Assembly (NCBI GenBank): GCA_963682175.1
Contig: OY821787.1
Location: forward strand, 26,824,501-26,888,500
Length of the DNA: 64,000 nucleotides
Reading direction: 5' to 3'
From: Triglochin maritima
Lineage: Eukaryota; Streptophyta; Magnoliopsida; Alismatales; Juncaginaceae
Numbering within the stretch: the first letter of the stretch is position 1; each line of letters starts with the position of its first letter. Shown piece after piece: positions 10,093-22,211 of the stretch. Position numbers and translations under genes: made by a program. Below the pieces are notes generated by a model that saw only the letters and a program-made list of their open reading frames with translations, made no database searches and had not been told where the DNA came from.

Positions 10093-11352
10093 AACACTCT
10101 TGAGTCAAGCACTCTTACCCTTATGAGGCTAAGCAAGCACAAGCTCTCGACTCGACCCTAAAATGCTAATAGAGAATGTAAAAGGGAGGAGACTGGAATG
10201 TATAGGTAGGTGAGAAGAAGATGACTCAGAAGAGAAGTGAAACTTAACTCTAAAGATAGAAAGGAGGGTCGGTCAGAGGTTTCCCAAACAAGCACGGTTC
10301 AAACAATCCTAGACCTAGTGTCTCTTAGATCTAGACGACTCCTAACTGGTTGAGTCGAATTGATTTGCTTGATTCACCTCCCTCACTAATCAAATCAAAT
10401 TGGCCAGGCAGTGTATAGCTAGTGGGGGCGCTTCCGACAGAGTCGGTGCCAATTAGACAACCACTTCGCTTGGAAGACTTACGTCAACACAAAAACACTT
10501 TCTAGACACCAACTTAAATTCGATCGGCTTTAGGTCATAGCAAGTCAAACCAATTCTTCTCCTTAATTGAGTCCGAGTCCTTAAGGGTCAATGTCTAGTT
10601 GATTTTAATTTAAGGCTTGGGTGACACTTTAGGATTGTGATTTGTGGGCCACGGAAGGGTGGTGAAATCCCCACCGTATCTTTGCCTACGGAGTTGCCCT
10701 TAAGATAGTTTAACTTAGATCTAGCAAAGATAGTCAAACAATGGTCTTTAGAGGGGGGCAATTGCAAGGTTGTATGCAAACTAGATTATATGCTCAAATG
10801 CAATCGATGAAAACCACGATACGTACCTTGACTCCAGCACTCTTCAACAGAAATTGATTTGCAAGAATTTAGCAAGAATAATGCATACAAAACACTCGAT
10901 GATGCATGCACTAAGGCCTTTCTAATTTTGCCAATTTTAGGTCAAAGTTGAATTATTGCCGATTATGGAATTTTTGCCCTAATACATGCAATTCTAATAA
11001 AAGGAAATTTTCTGAAAATTGGAATTACGAGGAAAAAGGCAACAAAGGTTACCTACGCAATGCTCAGTCGGGTTCGCCGCCCGCTCTCGCAATTTCAGAT
11101 GCTCCATGCGTCCACCCAGAGATGGTGCTAACCCCAGAAAAATTTGAAGCCCAGATGCTTCAATTGTGCGGCGATTCCGCCGCAGGTGCCTCTTGATGTG
11201 CGGCGATTCCGCCGCCTGTGTTGCTCTGCCTGCGTTGAGATTTCACCGTGCGCTCTATTTGCTCCTGAAACACGTCTCCAAATACTTAGATCGCGCACAA
11301 GATAAATAGAGTAGAATCGAAATCAACAAAGAAAACAAAATATACGTCACCT
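10093..11352 (-). other. element 1 leader between primer site and gag-like frame
   Basis: Untranslated leader of about 1.26 kb. It has counterparts in elements 2 and 3, and a diverged fragment at 16430-17200. Near the primer site it carries two GCGGCGATTCCGCCGC palindromes (about 11168-11215), which would fold into stable RNA hairpins. Confidence 0.6.
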
Positions 11353-11369
11353 CCCCGGCAACGGCGCCA
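11353..11369 (-). other. element 1 primer binding site (tRNA-Asp type)
   Basis: On the minus strand it reads TGGCGCCGTTGCCGGGG, complementary to the CCA-end of plant tRNA-Asp. It lies 6 bp inside the 5' LTR. Confidence 0.85.
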
Positions 11370-11375
11370 AAAACT

Positions 11376-12606
11376 TGATGAGAATTAAATTTATACCGCA
11401 AGTGCACGGCGTCAATGAAGACGTCGCAAATACGGGTCGAACACAAGGAGGGAGAGATCTTGTTATTTGTGTGATTTTCGATTAAGGGGAAAAAGGAGAG
11501 AAGAAATAAGTTGTTTTTGAGATTTTTGATTTTTTTATTATCTAAAGCAAGAAACAAGAACAATTAAAACTAAAACAAGAACAAAGAAGTGAATTCCGTT
11601 GGGTGGAGGTTTAGATTTAGGGTTTAGATTAGAGAATTCAGAAACTTATAATAAATCATATTAGTTATAAAGCATTACATGATAAATGATTTAACATAAA
11701 CTCAAGTAATCAAAATATACTAACACGAAATTAAAATAATAACATTCATTCATCTTCTCTTCACCCTAAATCCGTCACCTCCACCCTTTGGAAGGAGTTA
11801 GAAACTCATAGAGGGAGGAAGAAGGGGTCCTTGAGACATTACAAAAGAAAGCTAAAAGTAAGAAATAAAAGACAGAATTTTATTAATGAAAAGAAGAATA
11901 CAAAACTAAGATTAAGAATAAAAACTACAACCAAAGACTAAGGACCCTTCTAACATCGTTCTCGGGGCTATTTATAGTTGTTACAAGAGACCTAAGTATA
12001 GAATTGGAGAGTACACGTGTCCAGACACGATTGGACAAAATTGGAGCACACGGATTACTAAGGGGGCGGCGAAATCGCCGTAGATTGTAGGTGTTGTGCG
12101 GCGAAAACGCCGCATAATCATGTCAGATTAAATCCGGATTTTTGCTGAGTGTTTATGGTATGATTTGATCCTCCCTTGCGCGTCTGGATGATTTCTTTCC
12201 GTTCTCTTGAGCTCCGAATTATTTCCTTCATATATTTGGAGATTCACATTGATTTTTCTTTAGATTTTCTCCAAGATAATAAAAGCTACTCGTGAATTGC
12301 ACTTAGGTCCTTGACTTTTTGCAATTAAGTCCCCGACTACTTTTGTGCTTAAGTCCTTGTTCTTTTTGCAATTAGGACTTGAATGCTTTTATGCTTGGAT
12401 ACATTTCCATTCGTAACCCGATAATCTTGAGCTTGGTCTTTATGATAGAAATGAGTCTTTTGCACGCGTTTATGCTCGGGATGTGGGTAATTTGCATTCA
12501 GGTCCCTATATTCTGTAAATAAGACTAAACACATACCTTAGTAGCATTTATTGATATAAAAGTGATCTAAATGAAAGACATATGATGCAATGTATGCAAT
12601 GCATTA
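11376..12606 (-). repeat. element 1, 5' LTR
   Basis: 1,231 bp, the partner of 6107-7337. A minus-strand TATAAATA box at 11969-11976 marks the likely U3/R border, so transcription should run leftward into the leader and gag-like frame. Confidence 0.93.
11969..11976 (-). promoter_or_regulatory. element 1 LTR TATA box
   Basis: TATAAATA on the minus strand, followed by a GC-rich AGCCCCGAG stretch. The same arrangement is kept in all LTRs of this family here (6700, 18809, 24079, 37358 and 48914 regions). Confidence 0.6.
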
Positions 12607-13100
12607 AAATCCCTCCAACGAACTGACATGTATGTCATCCAGTTCTTCTTCAACTTGTTAGTGGATTGGAACTCAAAATATTCCTACAACACGTTAACTT
12701 TATATATATCAAATGTTCAACTAAAACTATAGAAATTTATAATGGAACCATTACCTGCACATTATCCCATATTGTGTCCTTCAACTTCTCATCTACATCA
12801 GCCCAACTGGATAAACAAATGTCAACTTTGGCCCTCGCTAAGCTACCCAGAAAACTTTTCCAATTATCAGACAGCATGCCTAAGGGCTCAAGACGGTCAT
12901 CAAACTGGATTGGAACTCTACCGTCTCTAGTTCTTCTGCCCACGAATTCTATCATGAGACAAGGACCTCGTGTATTGTATGTCTTCGAACCTTCAGACTC
13001 GGAGGAAGTGGGTTTCTTTTTCGGAGACATTATACTATAAAAGATAAATTCAAGTAATTAAATAAGGTAAAGACATGGATTAAATGTCTATTACAATGTG

Positions 13101-16100
13101 TTACATCAGAAAATTTGCACCTTTACTGTTTTTTTTCCTTAATGGATTTTCAATCCATATACCTTCACCGTGGTCATCTCTAAACATACAAGTCTCAACA
13201 TTTATTTCTTCATCTACTGAGTTCAACTCAGGTGCTTGCTTAGAGAAAGGTGGTGTCTCTTCATACTCGATCAGACTATCATCTGATACAATGTTTTTCT
13301 TCCCTTCCAATATTACTGCCCATTTCTTATCACACGGATCAGCCACATAAAAGACTTGTTTCGCTTGGGAAGCTAGAATAAAAGGTTCTCCTTTATACCC
13401 TTGTTTTGAAAAATCAATTAAAGTGAAGCCATAGTCATCCACTCGAACTCCTGTTTTATTATCAGCCCACTTGCATCTAAATATAGGTACTTTGAATTTA
13501 ACAAAGTCTAGCTCCCATGTATCTTCAATTACACCGTAATAGGACATGTCGGCGTATACAGGATTCTTGTCTTTAGAACTAGACACATGCAAAGACTCTG
13601 CTATTAAGGTGACGCCACTGTTCTGAACAACACTTTTCGCATCTTCACAAACTGTGTAGAAAGAATATCCATTGATATCATAACCACTGTAACTTATAAC
13701 AACAGAATGCGGACCGTAAGCCAACCACTGTATTGTCTCAGAAACATCACGCTTGTATGCTAGATTTTTGAACCAAGAGATGAAATTCTTATTGTGACTA
13801 TTAATTACTTGTTGATCACTCCACAAAGGATTTCTTTCCTTTAGAAACTTCATGTGTTCATTTAGGTATGGTTGAACTTCATTCGAATTGCACAACATAT
13901 AAAAATATGCTGTCATTAAGTCATCGTCATTTGTATTCAACATTTTCATCCCACGTGTCCCTTTACTATCGGCAGATTTATCATGACGATTCTTCAGAAG
14001 TCCAACAGTTTTGGTGTTTGCTAGGTATCCAGTGCAAAACTCGATAACCTCCTCAGCTATGTATCCTTCAACAATACTAGCATCTGGTCTTTGACGATTT
14101 TTGCAATAACCTTTCAACACTTTCATATAACGCTCAAAAGGATACATCCACCGTAAGAAAACTGGTCCGCACAATTTAACTTCTCTAACCAAATGAATAA
14201 CAAGATGAATCATAATGTCGAAAAAAGCCGGGGGGAAGAACATCTCCAACTGACATAATGTGACCACAATTTCATTCTGTAACTTGTCTAACTGCACAGG
14301 ATCGACCACTTTACTGCAAATCTTATTGAAAAAGGAACACAACTTTATTATTGCTTGTCTAATATCTTTCGGTAATATAGATCTCAGTGCTACAGGTAAC
14401 AACTGCTGCATTAAAGTGTGACAATCGTGAGACTTCATCCCCACAAGTTTCAAATCCTTCATAACAACAAGATTACTGATATTTGAAGAATAACCTTGTG
14501 GAACCCTTACATCGTGCAAACACTGACAGAGAATTCTTTTCTCCTTTCTAGACAATGTATAACTAGCTGGAGGTAAGTAATTCCGATCTCCTTTCTTCTA
14601 TGGTGCCAACATTGCTCGTATACCAATATCAACAAGATCAAGTCTTGCATTATATCCATCTTTGGTTTTACCAGGTATGTTCAACAGAGTGCCAACAAGA
14701 CTATCACAAACATTTTTCTCTACGTGCATCACATCAATACAATGTCTAACTTCTAAAGTTTTCCAGTAAGGGAGATCAAAAAATATTGATCTTTTTTTCC
14801 AACTACTTTTGTCGTTTGCTCGTTTGTACGGTTTTCCAAATTCACATTCAATGTTCCTTACACGTTCATAAACCTTTTCGACGCTGATTTCAACTGGCGG
14901 ATTCTGAAACTCCTGTTTTCTGTTAAATGCCTTCTTCAACCTACGATAAGGATGAGAGTTCGGCAAAAATCTCCGATGACCGAGATAGACAGTCTTAGAA
15001 CCATTAACTAGTTGCAAAAAACATGTATTTTCCTCGCAAATTGGACAAGCTTTATGACCTTTGACTGAATATTCAGACAGATTACCATAAGCTGGAAAGT
15101 CATTAATCGTGCAAAATATCATTGCCCGCATTACGAACGACTCCTGACGATAAGAATCAAAAACTGACTCTCCGTCATCCCACAATTTCTTTTGGTCATC
15201 AATTAAAGGTCTTAAATACACATCGATGTCGTTTCCAGGTTGTTTCGGACCAGAAATCATTAAGGACAACATGATATATTTGCGTTTCATGCATAACCAC
15301 GGGGGCAGATTGTAAATTACAAGCAGAACGGGCCAAGAACTGTGAATGCTACTCAAACTACCGAAAGGATTCATTCCGTCAGTACAGAGCCCAAGTTGTA
15401 CATTCCTCGATTCTTCACCAAACACAGGAAAGTCGACATTTATTTTTTTCCACTGAGGTGAATATGCAGGGTGACGTAGCAACTGATCATTTGGTTTCTC
15501 ACGATCAGCATGCCATGTCATGTTCTTGGAATCCTCTTTACCCGCAAACAAACGTTTAAGCCTTGGTATTATCGGAAGATACCACAAAATCTTAGCAGGA
15601 GGTCCTTTGATTTTCATCTCATCAGCCTCTTCATTGTGGTTTGGTCCACTACGTTTCATTTTGTATCTTGAAACATTACACCTGGGACAGGAATGTAAGT
15701 TTTCAAACTCACCCCTATACAATATACAATCGTTCGGGCATGCGTGTATCTTCCTATATTCCATTCCCATAGGGCACAACACTTTCTTTGCATCATAAGT
15801 TCTATCTGGCAACTCATTATCATCTGGAAGCATCTCTTTCACTAACTTCAACATTGATGTGAAACTCACATCGGACCAACCATTTCCAGCTTTTAAATTG
15901 TACAACTTCAACACCGCTGACAATCTAGTGAATTTGGTACAATTCTTATACAACGGCTTCTCATTGTCACTCAACAAATTACCAAGTAAATCGGGGTTGG
16001 ACGAAAACTTTTCAGCCATATCCTAAACCATTTCCTCTAAGTGATCTTCCACACTAACATCTTCTCCATCATTCTTGGAACGACTACATGATTCATTTTC

Positions 16101-16331
16101 GCCGTGCCATATCCACCGTCTGTAATTTGGGTCGAAACCTTTCTCAAACAAATGATCTTTCATTTTCCGAAAAGTCAATACTGACATATTATGACACTTA
16201 TTGCACGGACAATACGCCCTGTCGCTGTCTTTCATTTTCTTAGAATGTTTTTTGGCAACCTCTAAGAACATATTCACTCCGTTCTCATACTCATCACTCA
16301 ATCTGTTTGAAACTATCCACTCTTGATCCAT
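13101..16331 (-). pseudogene. CACTA TNP2-type transposase, two in-frame TAG stops
   Basis: One continuous intronless frame of 1,076 codons interrupted only by TAG at 16023-16025 (codon 103) and 14598-14600 (codon 578). Domains in order: Transposase-associated domain, codons 1-100 (MDQEWI, CPCNKCHN); Transposase_21, about 180-570 (LCTDGMNPFG, DVMHVEKNVCDSLVG); DUF4218, about 620-780 (LPKDIRQAIIKLCSFF, RWMYPFERYMK); DUF4216, about 880-1000 (VPIFRCKWADN, QAKQVFYVADP). This enzyme cuts and joins CACTA ends as a DDE-type transposase in the nucleus. Both stops could be single CAG-to-TAG changes. The long, otherwise clean frame means decay is recent. It lies just upstream of the second CACTA gene on the same strand, the usual CACTA order. 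Confidence 0.9.
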
Positions 16332-18223
16332 TTCAATCTAAACAGAGGCAAAAATGATAGTTATTATTGCAGAAAATAAATAAAATTTCAATTTAAAAGA
16401 ATGTATTCGTAGATGAGAAGATTCAGAGACATTAAGATGAGAAAAGAATGACTCAGAGGAGAAGAGATGAAGTCCTTAATCTAGCGTGGAATAAGGAAGG
16501 TTAGAAATCTAACTAAACAATCAAGGCCAAAAAAAACCTAAAGTCCAGTATAGGTCCTTAGTAATAGACGACGCCTAACTTCGAGGTCCCACCGAGGACC
16601 ACTAGTCTGTAGGAAATCAAGAACCCGGAGGTCCCTAATATCTCAGGGAGACTAGATGGGCAACGACGTTCAGGCCGAAACAGTCTTAAACATCGAGGAC
16701 CACTAATCTATAGGAATTCAAGAACCCGGAGGTTCCTAAAATCTCAGGGAGACTAGATGGGCAACGACATTCAGGCCATAACGGTCTTAAACGGTTTCCT
16801 CTCCTTAATGCGTCCGAAAATCCTAGGGGCCAACGTCTAATTGATTTTATTAAGTCTCTTTTATTAAGTGGTTTTTGGGCCAAGGAAAGGGTGATGAAAT
16901 CCCCCACCTCATCTCCTATAGGTGATTGCCCCTAAGTGTTTTTCATACCTTAATCTAACAAACAACACACCAAACAAACACTCACCTCACTCTTGTTCCA
17001 ATGCAAGTCCTACTAACTAATGCGTGCTTTCTAATGAATGATGAGTGAAAGATAGTACGTACCTTACGCCAGCAATCTACGACAGAAATCGTAAATAATA
17101 GAAAAATACAATGCATGCAAATCCTATATGATGAATGACTTAACAAATATTGTCTAATCTTTTGCTTTGGGTTATTAAAGGCCAAGTTGTTTAAGGGGGG
17201 CAATGAGTTATTATCATAATATTAAAAATTCAAAAAATTAAGGCAATAAATATTTAAAATATTAAAAGCAAGTATTAAAAATAATTACTTGAATTGACAG
17301 AAAAACATTTTAAACACAAACTATCATGTTATTAATAATAATTGGGAATAAAATTTTATTGAAATTTTGGCAGAACCTCCACTTAAAATTTGATATGTAA
17401 AATTCTTCAAATCCTGAAATCAACAAGAAAATGTATATCTAGTTATCTAATCACATTCACATCATGTATTTCTCTACTCAATCCAAACCAAATTCTTAAC
17501 ATAATCCAAACCAAATCAATCCAATGAAAACAAAGTTTGGTTAAATCATCCAACCAACCCAACTAAATCCAAACCAAATCAATCCAATGAATATGTTTAT
17601 CAAATATCAACACATAACACACATGCAAAAAAACTCCGAGAAGAAGTTGCTTATCACGTCTACATGTCAAGAGTGTACATCCACATCAAGACCATACAAC
17701 TCATGCCATTACACATCATCAATCCATAATTTTGATTTCTTTTTTTCTACTTTGGAAACCATTTGCTACACACCAACAAATTGAATCATTAATTAACTTG
17801 GAAAATAAAAGGAATTTTAAATGTTGATATTTGCATCAATACACTTAGATTATCACATTAACCAATAATGATTATCACATTAACCAATATTTGCATTACT
17901 ACGTTATTATTGTGAACTAATCCTAATTTGGCGTTGGATTCTTGGTCTAAACTAATCCTAAATTAAGGATCTAAAATTGAGCACGAACCAGAGGAGGGAA
18001 AATTTGTGATGCCGGAGGAGCTCTTTGTGGTTCCCGAAGACGTCGCGGAGGAGACGACTGTAAACGACACGAGGAAGCTACATGCGGAGGAGGCTAAGTT
18101 AGAGAGAATATGTGGAGAAAGACGAACTTAAAACAACCAAAAACGAACTTAAAACCTACATGTAGAGAGAGACGGAGGAAGAAGGAGAAGAGGGCCGGAG
18201 AAGTGGAGCGCTTGGGAGCTCGC
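16332..18223 (-). other. CACTA 5' leader with an old retroelement leader fragment
   Basis: No coding sequence. About 16430-17200 is a diverged relative of the leaders of elements 1-3: the same order of a GACTCAGA(G/A)GAGAAG start, a CTAATTGATTTTA stretch, a GGTGATGAAATCCCC word and a CCAGCAATCT end. It is probably a remnant of an older insertion. About 17960-18223 is GC-richer and resumes at 24695 beyond element 2; it probably forms the untranslated first exon of the CACTA transcript. Confidence 0.5.
16593..16795. repeat. 101-bp tandem duplication
   Basis: The block starting CGAGGACCACTA at 16593 recurs at 16694 with few changes (CAAGAACCCGGAGGT, CTCAGGGAGACTAGATGGGC and GTCTTAAAC in both). 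It lies inside the old retroelement leader fragment. Confidence 0.85.
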
Positions 18224-19424
18224 TGATGAGAATTATATTTATACCGCAAGTGCACGGCGTCTATGAAGACGTGGCAAGTACGGGTCGAACACAAGGAGGG
18301 AGAGATTTCGTAGTTGATGTTATTTTCGATTAAGAGGAAGAGAGAGAGAAGAAATAAATGGGTTTTGAGATTTTTGGGTTTTAGTTATTTAAAGCAAGAA
18401 ACAAAAACAATTAAAACTAAAGCAAGAACAAAGAAGTGAATTCCGTTGGGTGGAGGATTAGATTTAGGTTTAGAGTAGAGAATTACTGAAACTTATTGTA
18501 AATCATGTTAGTTATGAAGCATTACAAGATAAATGACTTAACATAAACTCAAGTAATCAAAATACACTAATCATGAACTTAAAATAATAACATGCATTCA
18601 TCATTCTCTAACCCTAATTCCATCACCTCCACCCTTTGGAAAGAGTTAGAAACTCATGGAGGGAGGAAGAAGAAGGGGTCCTAGAGGAAGTACAAAAGAA
18701 AAACAAGAATTAAAAGACATAATTTTATTACTAAAATAAAGACAAATAAAAACAACAACTAAAAACTAGGTCTAAGGCCAAGGACCCCTCCAACATCGTT
18801 CTCGGGGCTATTTATAGTTGTTACAAGAGACTTAAGTATAGAATTGGAGAGTACACGTGTCCAGACATGACTGGACAAAATTGGAGCACACGGATCGCCA
18901 AGGGGGCGGCGTTTCCGCCGCACAAGGCATGTAATATGCGGCTATTTCGCCGCATAATCTTCTCTGATTTGGTCCAGATTTTGGTTGAATGTTTATGGTA
19001 TGATTTGATCCTCCTTTACGCGTCTGGATTGATTCTTTCCATTGTCTTGAGCTCCGGATTAATTCCTTCCATTGTTGGAGATTTATATTTGATTTTTCTT
19101 TTAACTTTCTCCACACAATAACTTGGTCCTTTTACTTTGCAATCAGGTCCTTGGCATTTTGCAATTAAGCCCTTGACCTTTTTTGTAATTAGCTCCTTGA
19201 ATGTTTTTATGCTTGGATGCATTTCCATTTGGAACCCGATAAACTTGAACTCGGTCTTTATGATAGAAATGAATCTTTTGCACGCGTTTATGCTCGGAAT
19301 GTGGGTAATTTGCATTCGGGTCCCTGTATTCTGTAAATACGACTAAACACATACCTTAGTAGCATTTATTGATATAAAAGTAATCTAAATGAAAGACATA
19401 TGATGCAATGTATGCAATGCATCA
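18224..19424 (-). repeat. element 2, 3' LTR
   Basis: 1,201 bp. It differs from the 5' LTR at about 18831 (CTTAAG for CCTAAG), 18952 (GGCTATTT for GGCGATTT) and 19227 (TTCCATT for TTCAATT). Confidence 0.95.
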
Positions 19425-20735
19425 AATACCCCCACACCTAGATTTTGCTAGTCCCTAGCAAAGCAAAATATAAGAAAATGAAAACAAGGAAATCCTAACT
19501 CACTTTCGTAGGAATCACGGTTGCACTTAGAATGTGCAACAAGCCTTTAAACCTCTTTGTTTCCAAGGAGGAGGAGTGTTGTCTCCTGAGGGTTTTCAGC
19601 GGATATACCCACAAAATCCTAAATCAACATTTCATTAATAGTTCTCAATATCCCTACCTCAACCTTATACATCTTACTGAGAATTCTTGCATGCTCATTA
19701 TACAATTCTAACTCATTAAAAATATGACTTGGTCTTTGTTCCTCCAACATTCACACCACTAACCCTTCTAAACATGTTATCACTTAAATTATTTTGCACG
19801 CCTCCTCTGGTGGTGAAGTATCATTTGGATCAACCATGGCATGGATCATTCTTTTAGCTTTGGGCCTTGAGTATCTTAAAGTATTTTTTTCTTTTCCGTG
19901 ATTCAACACATTTGCTTTTCCTTTTTGACACTTATACCCTTTTTGCATTCGTGTAGCGAGTTTGGTCGATAATCCCGAGCTGGAAGACTCAAGTTACCAG
20001 GTTTCAAGATACCCCTACGGACCAGTGACTCGAAGGCTTGGGCTTTTGTAATCATTTTGCAAAATGTGTTTTCCTCACTTTATTTTTTTATTTTTATTTA
20101 TTTATTTATTTTTTTACTTTTATTTTCCTCAAGGCTTAATTGCTATTAGAAGTCCACACTTCCCGGTATATTTTCCTCAACCTCTGCTTTTTATCAACCA
20201 CTTCAAAGATTTGATTCATCCAATTTAAGTGCATACATGTCTTAAAGGGCAATGGGTTATTTCTTTGGAACTTAGATTTATGTCACAAATTCTACAAGCA
20301 GAACTATATAATAAGGAACAAAAACTCAATACAATTTGTACACGGGTTTTAGCAGTTCAATCTTAAGCTATGTCATGAAACATTGATGATTTTTTTTTTT
20401 AAACAGAAATATATATAGATAGACACCCCCCCACACCTAAATCATGCATTGTCCTCAATGTATGCGAGCAAGATAGTACATGGATTTATGCATGAAAAAG
20501 GAAAGATCTCACCAACGTGAAGTACAAAGGAAAGTTCATGGCTCTGTTGATGGACAAAAACCCGCATTCCCTCAAAAACCTGTGAGATGCTAAAGAAGGG
20601 ATAAATACAACAGATTTTATTTTATTTTTATTTTTATTTTTTTTATACTTATTGTTATACATATATAACTATGTACAAACATAAGTTCCCATCTTCATTT
20701 GTCAAGAGACATCAAATGGAAACCTCAAGAGTGGG
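19425..20735 (-). other. element 2 internal 3' non-coding region
   Basis: Colinear with 7338-8604 of element 1: a polypurine tract beside the LTR (about 19427-19437) and a second GTGTGGGGGG tract at about 20425-20435 followed by the CATGCATTGTCCTCAATG word. A T-rich low-complexity run lies at 20080-20120 and another at 20615-20645. No coding sequence is seen. Confidence 0.65.
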
Positions 20736-22211
20736 TCAGTGCACCTGAAAAGGGAACATGACACCACGCGGGGTCAGAATATTCATGCGTGGGCCCCCTT
20801 CACAAAGAGCACAAGAAGAAATGAGAGGTTCATGAATTGGACGCAAAAGCGTCTCACACAAAGGATCAAACTGAAAGAACTTGAACCTCTCGAGAGTTTG
20901 GGAAATAGGGAGCAACGGAAGAAGAGTTTCTTCCGTTGCGGTACTGAAGTTATGATCGTCAATCCAAACTCTCCAACCAACTGGCTGGTGCGTCGGAACG
21001 AGGTCAGGAGCCTCGTTAGGCAAGTCCGACTCACCGGGTAAACATAAAATGGGTCTCATACCCAAGGTATCCTCCAAGGAACTCCTAATACCCTCATGAG
21101 CACTGTAGTCGTTTGATGTTCCATCATTTCCAAGATGATCAGGAACGATAGTGAGAGGCAAACTCTCATCAGGTTGTTTGAAATTGAGGGTGCTAGGGAG
21201 CTCTTGCTCCACCGGAAGTGAGTCCTTAAGAGGCACAACATGAAGATCATGTGGCTCAAGGGCCACGGGGCACGAAGATAAGGCACAATCCTGGGCCGAC
21301 TCATGATGAAATTGGTCAATGTGTATCGAATCCTCCACTAAGTGATCGTGAATTGAAACCCCAAGTCCTTCAGACTGACTAGGAGTTTGGCTTTGACAGA
21401 TTGTGCTTTGAATTTGTGGATGTGGTGGTGGTTCGATATCAAAAGGTGGATCCTTATGTTGACACGAAAAGTTACTCTCCTTACGTTCACCTAATTGTTG
21501 TATCATTTGACTCAAATGCGATGTTATATTTTGTACGGATCGTTGAGTGGATTCCATGTACGTAAGGAAAGTTTGTTCCAAGGAATTAGGTACGTGATCA
21601 GCTATGAGGTCCAAGTTTGAGCTTGTGAAATTATGGGATTGGGTGTTGTTGGGCTGAGAATAATGATTTGACGTGGGGAGTGGGTAGAATTCTGGGTATT
21701 CGGGAGGAGGATACTGAGGTGAAAATGAAGTATAAGAATTTGGATAGGAATTGTTTCTCCACGAATCCATCACTCTCGGGTTGTACGTGGATGCGTAATA
21801 GTCATTTTGAGCGTTTTGGGAAAAAGTATGCTCATACTCAGGCTCTGGGGGAACATAAGGGCATTCCCCGATAACATGACCACTCAACCCACAACAGTCG
21901 CATGGTACGGCTACTGGAGCCACCGGTACACTCATGTTGTCTGTCCTACTCATAAAAGAGGCAAAAGCTTGTTGTAAATTCTCAGTTTGTTGACCAGCAT
22001 ATGATCCGATATAACTAGATTGTGGTCTAGCAGTCGGTTCCTCTCTCATGTTACCCCAATATGAAGATTGCTCAGTCATACAATTAGGATTGTCCCACCC
22101 ATATGGGGTGTTGGTCTGAGCCACCCCATGTTGCATGGTTTTAGAATACCAGGAAGCATTGTCCTGGTCCCAACAATGATATGAATGGTTGCTCATGTAA
22201 CCATCCATCAC
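20736..22211 (-). CDS. element 2 gag-like protein with CCHC zinc knuckle
   Basis: An intact 491-residue frame homologous along its length to the element 1 protein. The zinc knuckle is CDCCGLSGHVIGEC, near residues 104-117. The variable Ser/Pro/Gln-rich middle differs by small insertions and deletions (an extra RKE, a missing YIEKNM). The C-terminal block with VGWRVWIDDHNF and GVMFPFQVH is nearly unchanged. In-frame indels and an open frame in both copies suggest the protein was under constraint in the source elements. Function is inferred only from the knuckle and position. Confidence 0.65.
   Translation of the reverse strand: MMDGYMSNHSYHCWDQDNASWYSKTMQHGVAQTNTPYGWDNPNCMTEQSSYWGNMREEPTARPQSSYIGSYAGQQTENLQQAFASFMSRTDNMSVPVAPVAVPCDCCGLSGHVIGECPYVPPEPEYEHTFSQNAQNDYYASTYNPRVMDSWRNNSYPNSYTSFSPQYPPPEYPEFYPLPTSNHYSQPNNTQSHNFTSSNLDLIADHVPNSLEQTFLTYMESTQRSVQNITSHLSQMIQQLGERKESNFSCQHKDPPFDIEPPPHPQIQSTICQSQTPSQSEGLGVSIHDHLVEDSIHIDQFHHESAQDCALSSCPVALEPHDLHVVPLKDSLPVEQELPSTLNFKQPDESLPLTIVPDHLGNDGTSNDYSAHEGIRSSLEDTLGMRPILCLPGESDLPNEAPDLVPTHQPVGWRVWIDDHNFSTATEETLLPLLPISQTLERFKFFQFDPLCETLLRPIHEPLISSCALCEGGPRMNILTPRGVMFPFQVH

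Larger units (their letters stand above)
6107..12606 (-). mobile_element. gag-only LTR retrotransposon, element 1 (non-autonomous, tRNA-Asp primed)
   Basis: Two 1,231-bp LTRs with TG...CA type ends enclose an internal region holding one gag-like frame and no polymerase. The 5-bp target duplication AAATC is intact (6102-6106 and 12607-12611). The outer right LTR end has mutated from CATCA to CATTA. The primer site matches the 3' end of plant tRNA-Asp, as in Athila/Tat-type Ty3 elements. By eye the LTRs differ at about ten positions. The insertion lies in an exon of the second CACTA gene. Confidence 0.93.
3619..13030 (-). pseudogene. second CACTA gene: Transposase_24-like N-terminus with C-terminal Ulp1-like C48 protease domain
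   Basis: A multi-exon minus-strand gene. Probable exons, 5' to 3': 12755-13030, 12607-12683 continuing at 5972-6106 across the LTR insertion, 5606-5878, 4867-5516, about 4550-4785, 4303-4463, 4129-4236, 3971-4046, 3805-3903, 3619-3717; most have GT-AG borders. The N-terminal exons resemble the plant En/Spm Transposase_24 family (TRGP start, WRDFK, KYIFGDY). The middle resembles the conserved GGFVRWPSYLVE region. The last five exons form a C48 peptidase domain with frame kept across junctions: His (codon 4230-4232, AHWMLVVV), Asp (4179-4181, FDPLGS), Gln (3892-3894) and Cys (3874-3876, ECGYYVMRYM) are all present. The gene is broken by a 6.5-kb retrotransposon, an in-frame TGA at 6089-6091, a probable frameshift near 5335-5345, and one acceptor near 4780 that does not keep frame. 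A role in transposition is inferred from position. Confidence 0.75.

Noticed and set aside
11353..11369. A tRNA-Asp gene
   Set aside because: Only the 17-nt complement of the tRNA 3' end is present, next to an LTR. It is a primer binding site, and the same holds at the other copies.
18832..19346. Open frames of 94-99 codons repeated at 24102-24616
   Set aside because: They lie in the two LTRs of element 2 and duplicate with them; no coding signature.
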